Below, piece after piece: positions 50,095-58,771 of a DNA stretch of 64,000 bases (positions within the stretch are counted from its first letter, which is position 1; each line of letters begins with the position of its first letter). A model generated the notes under the pieces. It had not been told where the DNA came from, made no database searches, and saw only the letters and a list, made by a program, of their open reading frames with translations. This DNA is from Immundisolibacterales bacterium (GTDB taxonomy: Bacteria > Pseudomonadota > Gammaproteobacteria > HK1). The position numbers were made by a program, and so were the translations under genes. The stretch is from contig JAPOPW010000023.1 of the NCBI GenBank assembly GCA_026712715.1, positions 1 to 64,000 of the forward strand, in the 5' to 3' direction.

Positions 50095-50787
50095 ATGATC
50101 GATCTCTACTACTGGCCCACCCCCAACGGATGGAAGATCTCCATCATGCTCGAGGAGTGCGGTCTGCCTTACCGGGTGGTGCCGGTCAACATCGGGCAGG
50201 GCGACCAGTTCAAGTCCGAGTTCCTCGCGATCAGCCCGAACAATCGGATGCCCGCGATCGTCGATCCGGATGGGCCCGAGGGGGAAATCGCGATCTTCGA
50301 GTCGGGGGCGATCCTCTGCTACCTCGCGGAGAAGTCAGGCCGGTTCCTCCCCCGCGAAGCGAATGCGCGCTTCGAGGCCCTGCAGTGGCTCTACTGGCAG
50401 GTCGGCGGCTTCGGTCCGATGGCGGGGCAGCTCAGCCACTTCGTGAACTATGCACCCGAGCCGAACCCGTATTCCCACGATCGCTACGCCAAGGAGTACG
50501 ACCGGCTCATCGGGGTCATGGACCGGCGTCTCGCCGACCGGGAATTCCTCGCCGGCGACTACTCCATCGCCGACATGGCGACGTGGCCCTGGCTGCTCCC
50601 GTACAAGATGTTCGGGCAGTCCCTGGATGCGTATCCGAACGTGGTGCGCTGGCACCGGAGCATGAAGGACCGACCCGCCGCCCGGCGGGGAGTCGACGTC
50701 GGCAAGGAGTGGCGCCGGACCGCGCCCCCGAGCGAGGAGGAGCGCCGCATCCTCTTCAGCCAGACCGGGACCGCGAGTCCGCGGTGA
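50095..50787 (+). CDS. Glutathione S-transferase, YfcG/Nu-class-like
   Basis: A 230-residue GST of the YfcG/YghU type. It opens YYWPTPNGWKISIMLEECGL with a Thr/Asn catalytic region, and LAISPNNRMPAIVDPDGP carries the cis-Pro. GAILCYLAEKSGRFLP and the helical FLAGDYSIADMATWPWLLPY finish the fold. Members reduce disulfides and peroxides with glutathione or GSH-spermidine adducts. GGAGAAAATCG precedes the ATG. It is 80 bases before a five-gene ABC operon and may or may not belong to it. Confidence 0.88.
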   Translation: MIDLYYWPTPNGWKISIMLEECGLPYRVVPVNIGQGDQFKSEFLAISPNNRMPAIVDPDGPEGEIAIFESGAILCYLAEKSGRFLPREANARFEALQWLYWQVGGFGPMAGQLSHFVNYAPEPNPYSHDRYAKEYDRLIGVMDRRLADREFLAGDYSIADMATWPWLLPYKMFGQSLDAYPNVVRWHRSMKDRPAARRGVDVGKEWRRTAPPSEEERRILFSQTGTASPR

Positions 50788-50867
50788 GCGCAGCGAAGCG
50801 CCTTCTGTACACTAGAGATCGGAGATCGGCGCAGTTCGTCCGATCGCGTTCCCCATGAGGGATTCCC

Positions 50868-51674
50868 TTGGCCATGCCGAGCGGTAGTCCGGAAGTGACG
50901 AGCGGCCCGCCGCTCGTCGAGATGCGAGACATCCACAAGTCGTTCGGCGGCGTCCATGCGGTCGAGGGCGTCTCGATCTCGGTCATGGCGGGCGAAGTGG
51001 TGGGTATCGTCGGCCACAATGGTGCCGGGAAGTCGACCCTCATCAAGATCCTGTCGGGCGCCTACCAGATGGACGACGGGGCGATCCATGTCAATGGGAA
51101 CCCGGTCGGCATCGGCAACCCCCGCGACGCCAAGCGCCACGGCATCGAGACGATCTACCAGGACCTTGCCCTTCACGACAACCTGGATGCGGTGGCGAAT
51201 TTCTTCATCGGGCGCGAAATCCACACGCGCTACGGGACGCTCGACAATGCCGCGATGGAGCGCGCGGCCCGCGAGGTCATCAATCGAATCAACCCGAGTT
51301 TCGTGTCCCTGAGAGACCCCGTGCTCAGTCTCTCGGGCGGCCAGCGCCAGTCGATCGCCATCGCCCGGGCCATCTACTTCAACGCCAAGGTTCTCATCAT
51401 GGACGAGCCGACCGCGGCCCTCGGGCAGCGCGAGACGCGCGCATTCAAGGATCTCGTCCTCCGCCTCAAGTCCGCGGGAATCGGAATGCTCGTGATCAGC
51501 CACGATATCCACGACGTTTTCGACCTGTCCGATCGAATCACCGTCATGTCGAACGGGCGGCAGGTGGGAACGCGCCATACCGCCGACGTCACCAAGGACC
51601 AGGTCCTGGGCATGATCATTCTCGGAAAGCTTCCGGAAGAAGGAACCGAGGAGGAGCTCGCTCAGCTTCACTGA
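50868..51674 (+). CDS. Sugar-type ABC importer ATPase, single domain (FrcA-like)
   Basis: A 268-residue ATPase with Walker [19 protein letters not shown], signature LSGGQRQS and Walker [14 protein letters not shown]. Ribose-type ATPases (RbsA) are two fused domains of about 500 residues; a single domain of this length is the FrcA type. TTG 50868 has GAGGG 6 bases upstream; ATG 50874 is the alternative. First gene of a five-gene plus-strand operon with gaps of 33-51 bases. Confidence 0.9.
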   Translation: MAMPSGSPEVTSGPPLVEMRDIHKSFGGVHAVEGVSISVMAGEVVGIVGHNGAGKSTLIKILSGAYQMDDGAIHVNGNPVGIGNPRDAKRHGIETIYQDLALHDNLDAVANFFIGREIHTRYGTLDNAAMERAAREVINRINPSFVSLRDPVLSLSGGQRQSIAIARAIYFNAKVLIMDEPTAALGQRETRAFKDLVLRLKSAGIGMLVISHDIHDVFDLSDRITVMSNGRQVGTRHTADVTKDQVLGMIILGKLPEEGTEEELAQLH

Positions 51675-51711
51675 CCATGCCGGCGCGACAGGGCGCGGCT
51701 CCGGAGGAAGA

Positions 51712-52716
51712 ATGAACGAACATGTCGGCATGGGCGGCGGAATGTCGGCGGGCGGGCGCGACCCGGAGTCGGTCAAGAGCCGCTGGCAGTCGACGCAGGC
51801 ACAGTTCTTCGGAATCGGCGCGTTCTACGTCGCGGTGGTGATCTTCTTCGCCCTCACCTCGGACTATTTCTTCAGCTATTCGAATGCCCTCAACATCCTG
51901 ACCAACGTCACCGTAATCGGGATCGTCGCGCTCGGACAGACCCTCGCGATCGTCTCGGGCGGATTCGACCTCTCGGTGAGCGGCGTGGTTCCGCTTGGCG
52001 CGGTCACGTTCGTCATCTTCGGCAACGCCGAGATGGCGACCCCGGCGGCGATGCTGCTCGCGGTCCTCGTCGGAGCGGCCGTCGGCGTATGCAACGGCCT
52101 GATTGTGACCAAGGTCGGCATCAATCCCCTGATCGCCACCCTCGGGACCCTTTCGATTGCCGCCGGACTCGCCTACGCGCTCTCGAACGGCGTGACGATT
52201 CCGATGAAGAACATCGAGGTGGGAGTGCTTGCGGAGCGGACCTACGGACGGGTGCCGTACTACGTGGTCACCCTGATCGGGCTCAGCCTCGTCATCTGGT
52301 TCGCGATGCGCTTCACCGTGATCGGCCGGCGCATCTACGCGATTGGCGGAAACCGAGAGGCGAGTCGGCTCGCCGGCTTGCGTGTCGACGAGATCACGAT
52401 CGCGATCTACGCGACCTGCGCGGGCCTGGCCGCGTTTGCTGGTGTGGTGGTGTCGAGCCAGCTCCTCGCCGGGTCGGCCACAGTGGGGGCCGACGCGGCG
52501 TTGACGTCCATCGCCTCCGTGATCCTCGGTGGGGCGGCCCTGTTCGGCGGGGTCGGCGGGGTCGGCGGCACGCTCCTCGGAGTGCTCGTGCTCGGCACGA
52601 TCGCCAACGGCATGGCGCTGCTCATGGTGCCGGCCTTCTATCAACAGATCGCGACCGGCGTCATCTTGCTTCTCGCGGTGGGCTTCGGACGATTTCGGGC
52701 CGTCATGTCAGGATAG
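51712..52716 (+). CDS. Sugar-type ABC importer permease (RbsC/FrcC family)
   Basis: A 334-residue inner-membrane protein with about ten helices. The BPD_transp_2 family pattern is seen in GQTLAIVSGGFDLSVSGVV, then GVCNGLIVTKVGINPLIATLGTL and GGNREASRLAGLRVDEI. It pairs with the ATPase 37 bases upstream and the binding protein 33 bases downstream. Good GGAGGAAGA ribosome site. Confidence 0.92.
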   Translation: MNEHVGMGGGMSAGGRDPESVKSRWQSTQAQFFGIGAFYVAVVIFFALTSDYFFSYSNALNILTNVTVIGIVALGQTLAIVSGGFDLSVSGVVPLGAVTFVIFGNAEMATPAAMLLAVLVGAAVGVCNGLIVTKVGINPLIATLGTLSIAAGLAYALSNGVTIPMKNIEVGVLAERTYGRVPYYVVTLIGLSLVIWFAMRFTVIGRRIYAIGGNREASRLAGLRVDEITIAIYATCAGLAAFAGVVVSSQLLAGSATVGADAALTSIASVILGGAALFGGVGGVGGTLLGVLVLGTIANGMALLMVPAFYQQIATGVILLLAVGFGRFRAVMSG

Positions 52717-52749
52717 GGCCACCCTGCACAACAATTGGGAGAAGACGAA

Positions 52750-53886
52750 ATGAGCAAGCAATCACTCACGCGCCGCGAGATGATCACGCGGCTGACCGCT
52801 CTCGGACTGACCGTCTCGGCGGCGACAGCGATGACGGCGGCGGTGAGCCGGCGGGCGCACGCGGCCGATCCCATCCGGATCAGCTTTGCCAACGTGTTTG
52901 AGAAAGGCGAGCTCTTCGTGCAGCTCGGAAACGGCATCGAGAACGCAGCCGAGCTGATGGGGTACGAGTTCAGGCGCTACAACAATGAATTCGACAGCGA
53001 GAAGACCATGGCCAACGCGCGCCTGATGGTGCAGGACCGGCCCGACCTCATTCTCGAGTACAACGGTGTGGAGGGAATCGGGCAGGCGCTCAGACGGATT
53101 TTCGATGACGCGGGCGTCCCGTTCATCGCGATCAACGTCCCCATCCCCGGAGGCCACTGGTTCAACCTCGTCAACCAGGAGATCGGCACCGATACCGCGA
53201 ACGTCGTGGTCCCGCACGCCAAGGCGAAGGGGTGGACCGGCAACGACACGACCGCAATCATCATCCAGGCGTCGGCCGCCGGCGTCGAGGTCAACGACTG
53301 CGTACGCTATTTCTACGTCACTGCGGCCGAGACCATGGACGGCATGACGAAGATCAAGCCCGAAGACATCAGCGCGACCACGACGTCGATCGGCGATACC
53401 GGCATCCAGGTAGACGGTGCGGGAGCGTTGGAGGAGAGCTACACGGCGGTCAAGAACGCGCTCCAGACGTTGCCGGACGATCGCCACATCCTGCTCTACT
53501 CGGTCAATGACGATTCGACGCTTGGCGGATGGCGCGCGATCACCGAGGCAGGACGCCAGGAGAACACCATCGTGGCCGGACTCGGTGGCTCCGTCGCGGC
53601 GCTCGGCGAGCTCCGAAACAACCCGCAGTGGATTGCCGAGGGTTCGGTATTCGCCACGCACTGGGGGCAGTACCTCATTGCCATGGCGACCGCCGTCCTG
53701 AATGGCGTCGAGCCTCCGCCGCTCACCAAGTGCCCGCAGCTCGTGCTGACACCGGACAACGTCGACAAGTACTACGATGCGGAAGGCAAGGTGCAGTTGC
53801 TGCCGCCGCTCGTCCCCGAGAACGAGTACCTGAGGGATACCGGCGTCCTGCAGCGGTTCAACAATGTCGAAGGCCTGACCGGATGA
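52750..53886 (+). CDS. ABC importer substrate-binding protein (periplasmic-binding type 1)
   Basis: A 378-residue exported protein. The N-terminus has TRREMITRLTALGLTVSA and a cleavage site near RRAHAADP; the pattern resembles a Tat signal without a full twin-Arg motif, so Sec export is also possible. The mature part is a type 1 periplasmic-binding fold (LacI/ribose type). It starts IRISFANVFEKGELFVQLGNGI. GGGAG lies before the ATG at 52750. The ligand is unknown; the operon context points to an amide-bearing compound rather than a plain sugar. Confidence 0.88.
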   Translation: MSKQSLTRREMITRLTALGLTVSAATAMTAAVSRRAHAADPIRISFANVFEKGELFVQLGNGIENAAELMGYEFRRYNNEFDSEKTMANARLMVQDRPDLILEYNGVEGIGQALRRIFDDAGVPFIAINVPIPGGHWFNLVNQEIGTDTANVVVPHAKAKGWTGNDTTAIIIQASAAGVEVNDCVRYFYVTAAETMDGMTKIKPEDISATTTSIGDTGIQVDGAGALEESYTAVKNALQTLPDDRHILLYSVNDDSTLGGWRAITEAGRQENTIVAGLGGSVAALGELRNNPQWIAEGSVFATHWGQYLIAMATAVLNGVEPPPLTKCPQLVLTPDNVDKYYDAEGKVQLLPPLVPENEYLRDTGVLQRFNNVEGLTG

Positions 53887-53920
53887 GGCACGAAAAGGGC
53901 GTGGCGCGGGAAGGTGGTCG

Positions 53921-54862
53921 ATGACCATTGGAATCGGTGCATTCGGGCCGAATGCGGGGCGCGCCGTCTTTGATGCGTTGGCCGCGGCCGAGAAGGTCGG
54001 GGCCGGCGCGATCGGAGGCTTCGTCACCTACGCGGCCATCGGTGAGCATGGCGAGCAGCTTCGTTCGGAGACCCAGCGCGGCGGTACCTCGACCCTGTTT
54101 ACCGACGGCGAGACCACGGGCGTCGGACCCCCGAAGAGTTTCGCGAGCGCCCGGGTCGCCGGGGTGATCTCGAGCGGCCCCGACCGCCCCGCGCCACTCG
54201 CGCAATACGTACCCGCCGACCCGCGCGGGGGGCTCGTGACCGGCCATCGGATCCCGCCGACGACCGGGGTCGACGGCAAGCCGATGAACGGGGACGTTCT
54301 CGAGCGGCTGGTGGCCGGCGAGCGGGCGGCCCGGGCGGTCGATGAAGTGGTCGCGGCCAATCCGGAGGGCGATTGCGGCCTCATCGCGATCGACATGAAG
54401 GGGGGCGCTCATTGCCGCAACACCGAACGCGTACTCCGCCGGCCGGACGTGGGGACCGCGCTGCGGCGGGACGAGGCGAGCGGGGCGGTCGTTGCGGTGC
54501 TCCACAACGCGATCCGTCCCTGGCCGGTTCTCGCTGAGCTGGTCGCGGCAGTCGCACTGGACACGATGATTGGCGAGGGCGAACCCAAGGGTTGGGTGAC
54601 GATCGAGGCAGGGACCCTGATCGAGATGGGACCCGAGAATGCCGTCCATTGCGATCCGGCGGGGGTAGCCGAGCGCGTGACCACGACTGACCCCGCGATC
54701 GGCGAGCGAGGGGAGCTCGGCGCCGCCATCTACCTCGCGAGCGCGGTCTACATCGGTGGCGAGCTGGTGGGCCGCACCACGTTCGAACCCATCACCTCGA
54801 TCGAGAACGGAAGGTTTGCCGTGTTGAGCGGAAAGACGAGCCTTCGCATGAGCTATCGCTGA
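53921..54862 (+). CDS. Conserved protein of unknown function (possibly DUF6963, Ntn-hydrolase-like)
   Basis: A 313-residue cytoplasmic protein I place tentatively in DUF6963 from memory. It starts MTIGIGAFGPNAGRAVFDAL and has an Ala/Gly-rich region with GAIGGFVTYAAIGEHG, GDCGLIAIDMKGGAHCRNTER and a C-terminal GERGELGAAIYLASAVYIGG. The alternating strands and GDCGLIAID phrase recall Ntn hydrolases such as isoaspartyl peptidases, though no autocleavage Thr or Ser is obvious. It lies between the binding protein and the D-aminoacylase-type gene, 34 and 51 bases away, so it likely acts on the same compound. Confidence 0.65.
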   Translation: MTIGIGAFGPNAGRAVFDALAAAEKVGAGAIGGFVTYAAIGEHGEQLRSETQRGGTSTLFTDGETTGVGPPKSFASARVAGVISSGPDRPAPLAQYVPADPRGGLVTGHRIPPTTGVDGKPMNGDVLERLVAGERAARAVDEVVAANPEGDCGLIAIDMKGGAHCRNTERVLRRPDVGTALRRDEASGAVVAVLHNAIRPWPVLAELVAAVALDTMIGEGEPKGWVTIEAGTLIEMGPENAVHCDPAGVAERVTTTDPAIGERGELGAAIYLASAVYIGGELVGRTTFEPITSIENGRFAVLSGKTSLRMSYR

Positions 54863-54913
54863 GCGGGCGAGCGTATTGCAGCCCGGTCGCCCATACCCTC
54901 GAGGAACGTTCCC

Positions 54914-56362
54914 ATGAGCGACACCGGCCGGCGCTGCGACATCGTCATTCGTCACGGAACCCTCGTCGACGGCACCGGCGGGCCGCCCCGCGCCGCCGAC
55001 GTCGCCATTTCCGGTGAGCGCATCGCGGCCGTCGGGGACCTTGGCGCGGTCGCGGCCGAGCACGAAATCGATGCGAGCGGGAGGGCGGTCGCGCCCGGAT
55101 TCATCGACGTCCACACCCACGACGACCGCGCGCTCCTGTCGGATCCCGACATGGCGTTCAAGGCGAGTCAGGGGGTGACCACGGTGGTGATCGGAAACTG
55201 CGGCTCCAGCCTCGCACCGCTCGAGCCCGGTCGTCCTACCCCGCCGCCCCTCAACCTCTTCGGCGGGCCGGAGTGGTGGCGTTTTCCAACCGTGGCGTCG
55301 TACGTGACCGAGCTCGAACGGGCTCCCGCCGCGATCAACACCGCCATTCTGATCGGCCACGCGACCCTTCGTACCGGCGCGATGGACGACCTCGATCGGC
55401 CCGCGACGGACACCGAAATCGCGGTGATGCAGGAGCGGCTCGAGGAAGGCATGGCGGCCGGTGCAATCGGATTCTCCACCGGCCTCTTCTACCCCCCGAA
55501 CCGCGCGGCGCCGACCGACGAGGTGGTGGCGCTCGCCGAAGTCGCCGCCCGCGCGGGCGGCGTGCACACCACCCACATGCGAGACGAGCACGACCACGTC
55601 CTCGACTCGCTCGACGAAACGTTCGAGATCGGCTCGCGAGCGAAGCTCCCGGTGGTCGTGTCGCATCACAAGTGCGCGGGGCCGAGGAATTTCGGGCGCA
55701 CCCGCGATACGCTTCGCCGGATCGACGATGCCCGCCGGACACAGGAGGTGGGCCTCGACGTCTATCCCTACACGGCCGGATCGTCGGTGCTCCTGCCCGC
55801 CCTCATCGAGGACTCCGCGCGGGTCCTTCTCACCTGGTCGGAGCCATGCCCGGAGATGGCCGGTCGCGATCTCGCGGAAATTGCAGCCGAATGGGGGGTC
55901 GACATCCTCGCCGCCGCCGACCGGCTGCAGCCGGCCGGTGCGGTCTACTTCATGATGGACGAAGAGGACGTGCGCCGGATCCTCGCCTACCCGCACTCGA
56001 TGATCGGCTCGGACGGGAGCCCTCATGACGAGAAACCCCACCCGCGACTCTGGGGCACCTTCCCACGGGTCCTCGGGCATTACTCGCGCGAGGTCGGGCT
56101 CTTCCCGCTTCAGACCGCGGTTCACAAGATGACGGGTCTCGCCGCCGCCCGCTTCGGCTTTGCGGACCGTGGCGTCGTGCGCCCCGGCGCGGCCGCCGAC
56201 ATCGTCATCTTCGATCCCGCCGCAATCATCGACCGCGCGACCTACGACGATCCCGTGCAGCCGGCGGCGGGAATCCATCTCGTGATGGCGAACGGCGAGG
56301 CGGTGTGGGACGGGTCGCGTTCGACCGGCGCTCGCCCGGGACGCGTGCTCCGCCGCGGCTGA
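54914..56362 (+). CDS. D-aminoacylase-type amidohydrolase in the ABC operon
   Basis: A 482-residue paralogue of the enzyme at 2839. Metal ligands: His-x-His in GFIDVHTHDDR, the Cys in VVIGNCGSSLAP (as in D-aminoacylase Cys96), LPVVVSHHKCAG, and the late MIGSDGSPHDEKPHPR with the catalytic Asp. VGLDVYPYTAGSS is also typical. The protein should remove N-acyl groups from D-amino acids or open similar amides in the cytoplasm. It is the last gene of the importer operon; this link suggests that the imported molecule is an N-acyl or cyclic amide. Confidence 0.88.
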   Translation: MSDTGRRCDIVIRHGTLVDGTGGPPRAADVAISGERIAAVGDLGAVAAEHEIDASGRAVAPGFIDVHTHDDRALLSDPDMAFKASQGVTTVVIGNCGSSLAPLEPGRPTPPPLNLFGGPEWWRFPTVASYVTELERAPAAINTAILIGHATLRTGAMDDLDRPATDTEIAVMQERLEEGMAAGAIGFSTGLFYPPNRAAPTDEVVALAEVAARAGGVHTTHMRDEHDHVLDSLDETFEIGSRAKLPVVVSHHKCAGPRNFGRTRDTLRRIDDARRTQEVGLDVYPYTAGSSVLLPALIEDSARVLLTWSEPCPEMAGRDLAEIAAEWGVDILAAADRLQPAGAVYFMMDEEDVRRILAYPHSMIGSDGSPHDEKPHPRLWGTFPRVLGHYSREVGLFPLQTAVHKMTGLAAARFGFADRGVVRPGAAADIVIFDPAAIIDRATYDDPVQPAAGIHLVMANGEAVWDGSRSTGARPGRVLRRG

Positions 56363-56426
56363 CCCCGCCGTTCCGATGGACGCGGCGCGAACACCGCGCG
56401 CCGATCCGGGGCACCGTACGGAGGAT

Positions 56427-57434
56427 TCACCGCGTCTGCGGAACGGACTTCGGCGCGGGTCCCCTTACCGACTTCTCGATCTTCATCCTGCGGTGCTCCC
56501 CCGCGGTTACCGGTGGATGACGAGGGGGGCGGTCCGCTCCCGCGCACGCGGGGAGGCATTCGATCCGGGCATCCGGATTGCAGTTCGCGAAGTAGACGAG
56601 CGAAAGGCGGCGGGTCGAGCCGGAGACGTCCGGAGGCGGATTGACGACGCGATGCAGGTTCGAGAGCCAGCGGTCGTTGGTCCAGGTCATCATGAGGTCG
56701 CCGATGTTGACGACGAACCCCTCCGGCACCACCGGGGCGTCCGTCCAGGCGCCGTCGCGGCGGCGGATCTGGAGCCCGCCCGGCGCGCGCTCGGTGGCGA
56801 GCAGGGTGATTGCGCCGTAGTCCGTATGCGCGCCGGCGCGAAGCTGCCCCGGCGCGGGCGGATGGCGCTGGTGCGGATAGTTCGCCACCCGGAACGTGCT
56901 GTCGTGGCGGTCGAGCTTGTCGCGAAAGAACCCTTCGTCGAGCTCGAGGGCCAGCGCGAGGCCGCGCATGACGAGGTCCGTCAGCCCCTCCATCGAGCGA
57001 TAGTGGCGTTCCATCGTAATTCGCAGCTTCGGCATCGCCGCGGGCCACACGTTCGGCTTGAAGGTGGCGGCAAGGTCCGGGCGGCGATAGTACGGATCCG
57101 CGAGGTCCGGGCGGCCCATGGTGTAGAACTCCTTCCAGTCGGGCGGGGTCGCCTCGTCTTCGGTGTAGGAGAGGTTCTCGTCGCCGAGTCCGACGTAGCC
57201 CCGAAAGGGCGTGCCCCGGTTCGCGACCTTGCGCTTTTCCTCGCCCGGGAGGTCGAAGAACCGCTTGCCGGCCTCGATGGTTTCTTCGGTCTCGGCGCGC
57301 TCGACGCCGTGTCCGACGATCACGAAGAAGCCGACCTCGCGGAGCGCCTCGTCGATTCCGCGTGCAAGGCTCGGGCGCTCGCCGGGATCGCCGCGGCGAA
57401 TCGGCGTCAGGTCCAATACCGGTACGTCGGACAT
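56427..57434 (-). CDS. Isopenicillin N synthase-like 2OG/Fe(II) oxygenase
   Basis: A 335-residue oxygenase. The iron triad is His203-x-Asp205 (AHTDYGAIT) and His261 (NLHRVVNPP), and Arg276-x-Ser278 (RRLSLVYF) binds 2OG. The N-terminal DIOX_N domain starts VPVLDLTPIRRGDPGER and includes FFVIVGHGV. In spite of the name, it is most like ordinary 2OG oxygenases such as those acting on flavonoids or pyrimidines; no penicillin genes are near. It faces away from the TauD-type gene at 57763. Confidence 0.88.
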   Translation of the reverse strand: MSDVPVLDLTPIRRGDPGERPSLARGIDEALREVGFFVIVGHGVERAETEETIEAGKRFFDLPGEEKRKVANRGTPFRGYVGLGDENLSYTEDEATPPDWKEFYTMGRPDLADPYYRRPDLAATFKPNVWPAAMPKLRITMERHYRSMEGLTDLVMRGLALALELDEGFFRDKLDRHDSTFRVANYPHQRHPPAPGQLRAGAHTDYGAITLLATERAPGGLQIRRRDGAWTDAPVVPEGFVVNIGDLMMTWTNDRWLSNLHRVVNPPPDVSGSTRRLSLVYFANCNPDARIECLPACAGADRPPRHPPVTAGEHRRMKIEKSVRGPAPKSVPQTR

Positions 57435-57762
57435 GCGGGCTCTCGCGCTCACGGCGGGCTACCTTAGCCGATGCGACCAATTCCCGCTGCCACCGCGCGC
57501 CGGGGCGCAGAGCGCGAAGCCCGCATGCTGCGCGTGGGGCGTGCGTTCCGCGTTCCGCAGTCTCCCCGCGCCGCTTCGCTATTGCCGCGGCGCGGCGAAC
57601 GTTGATGGACGGTGCGACGCACGGAGACTGCGTGGCCCGGATGGACGAAGGTAAGGATGGCCTACAATTCCGCCGAGACCGGACGACCGGACGGACGGCA
57701 AGCGGGCAGGTACGGGACGGAGCTGGAGCGCCGACGGCGCATCCGGCGAAGGAGTAGTGGAC
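57435..57762. other. Divergent intergenic region, 328 bases
   Basis: Shared upstream region of two Fe(II)/2OG oxygenase genes. TACAAT at 57663-57668 (plus strand) is a good -10 box without a matching -35. No operator seen. Confidence 0.4.
57663..57668 (+). promoter_or_regulatory. -10 box upstream of the TauD-like gene
   Basis: TACAAT in the context CCTACAATTCC, 5 of 6 to consensus, about 95 bases before the ATG. The -35 region is poor. Confidence 0.35.
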
Positions 57763-58632
57763 ATGCTTTCGATCAATCCGCTGAAGGGTGCGAGCTTTGG
57801 CGCCGAGGCTACCGGGGTCGACATTGCACAGGGTCTCGGCGACGAGGTGCTCAAGTCTCTCGCCGAAGCCGTCCACGAACATCGGCTGCTCGTCATCCGC
57901 GGGCAGCGGATGAGCGAGGATCGGTACCTCGGTTTCGGGCGCTGGTGGGGCGAGCCCATTCCGCACGTTCTCGACCACCTGCGCATGCCGGGCTATCCGG
58001 AGATGATGGCGATCGGCAATCACGGCGGGGAGTGGAAGGAGAACGATGCGGTGCGAAACGGCGCCGCCTTCTGGCATACCGACCAGTCCTACGAGGCGGT
58101 GCCGTCGAGCGTGACGATGCTCTTCTCGATCAAGTCCCCCGAGACCGGCGGGGAGACCCAGCTCGCCGATCTCAAGAGCGCGTACGACGAGCTGCCGGGA
58201 GAAATGAAGCAACGTCTCGAAGGACGCCGCGCCTGGCACCTCTACGGCGCGAGCAGTGGGGAGGGGGACGAGGCGGTCGCGAATCCTCTCATCACCAACG
58301 ACCAGATCGCGCGGGTGCCGGCCGTCCCGCACCTGATCGTCCGGCCCCACGACATAACCGGTCGAAGGACCCTCTATGGAGTGGCCGGCACCCCCTACGC
58401 GATCGAGGGGATGGACGAGGAGGAAGGCACGGAGATACTGAAGGAGCTCAAGCGGCACGTGCTCCAGGAACGGTTCATCTACCGGCACCGGTACCGGGTC
58501 GGGGACATCGCGATCTACGACACGACCCAGACGCTGCACTCGGGAACGCCGATCGGCCCCGCGACGGACGAACGGAACACCCGTCTGCTGTGGCGCATCA
58601 GCGTTCGCGGGAAGCCCCGCGCCTGGCACTGA
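57763..58632 (+). CDS. TauD/TfdA-family dioxygenase
   Basis: A 289-residue Fe(II)/2OG dioxygenase. His105-x-Asp107 (FWHTDQSY), His259 (QTLHSGTP) and an Arg at 274-278 (RLLWRIS) form the active site. The HRLLVIRGQ strand is typical of TauD (taurine) and TfdA (2,4-D) enzymes. No sulfonate genes are near. ATG 57763 has GGAG 8 bases upstream and is preferred over the GTG two codons earlier. Confidence 0.88.
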   Translation: MLSINPLKGASFGAEATGVDIAQGLGDEVLKSLAEAVHEHRLLVIRGQRMSEDRYLGFGRWWGEPIPHVLDHLRMPGYPEMMAIGNHGGEWKENDAVRNGAAFWHTDQSYEAVPSSVTMLFSIKSPETGGETQLADLKSAYDELPGEMKQRLEGRRAWHLYGASSGEGDEAVANPLITNDQIARVPAVPHLIVRPHDITGRRTLYGVAGTPYAIEGMDEEEGTEILKELKRHVLQERFIYRHRYRVGDIAIYDTTQTLHSGTPIGPATDERNTRLLWRISVRGKPRAWH

Positions 58633-58634
58633 GC

Positions 58635-58649
58635 CGCCCGCGGCGGGCG
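58635..58649. terminator. Short GC-rich inverted repeat after the dioxygenase gene
   Basis: CGCCCGC, one base, GCGGGCG: a perfect 15-base inverted repeat 3 bases after the stop codon, between converging genes. No T-run. Confidence 0.3.
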
Positions 58650-58771
58650 ACCGCTCCGGACGGACGCGCCGCGAATCCCGGGTGCGGGCGAGGGGAGGCA
58701 TCCCCGGACGCCGGCCGGGCGATGCCGACCGACGCGGTGAAACGGTACGCTCGGGGCGATGGGTCCGAGGG

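Noticed and set aside
56427..57434. Beta-lactam biosynthesis suggested by the isopenicillin N synthase resemblance
   Set aside because: The resemblance is to the large 2OG oxygenase family in general; no peptide synthetase, acyltransferase or epimerase gene is near.
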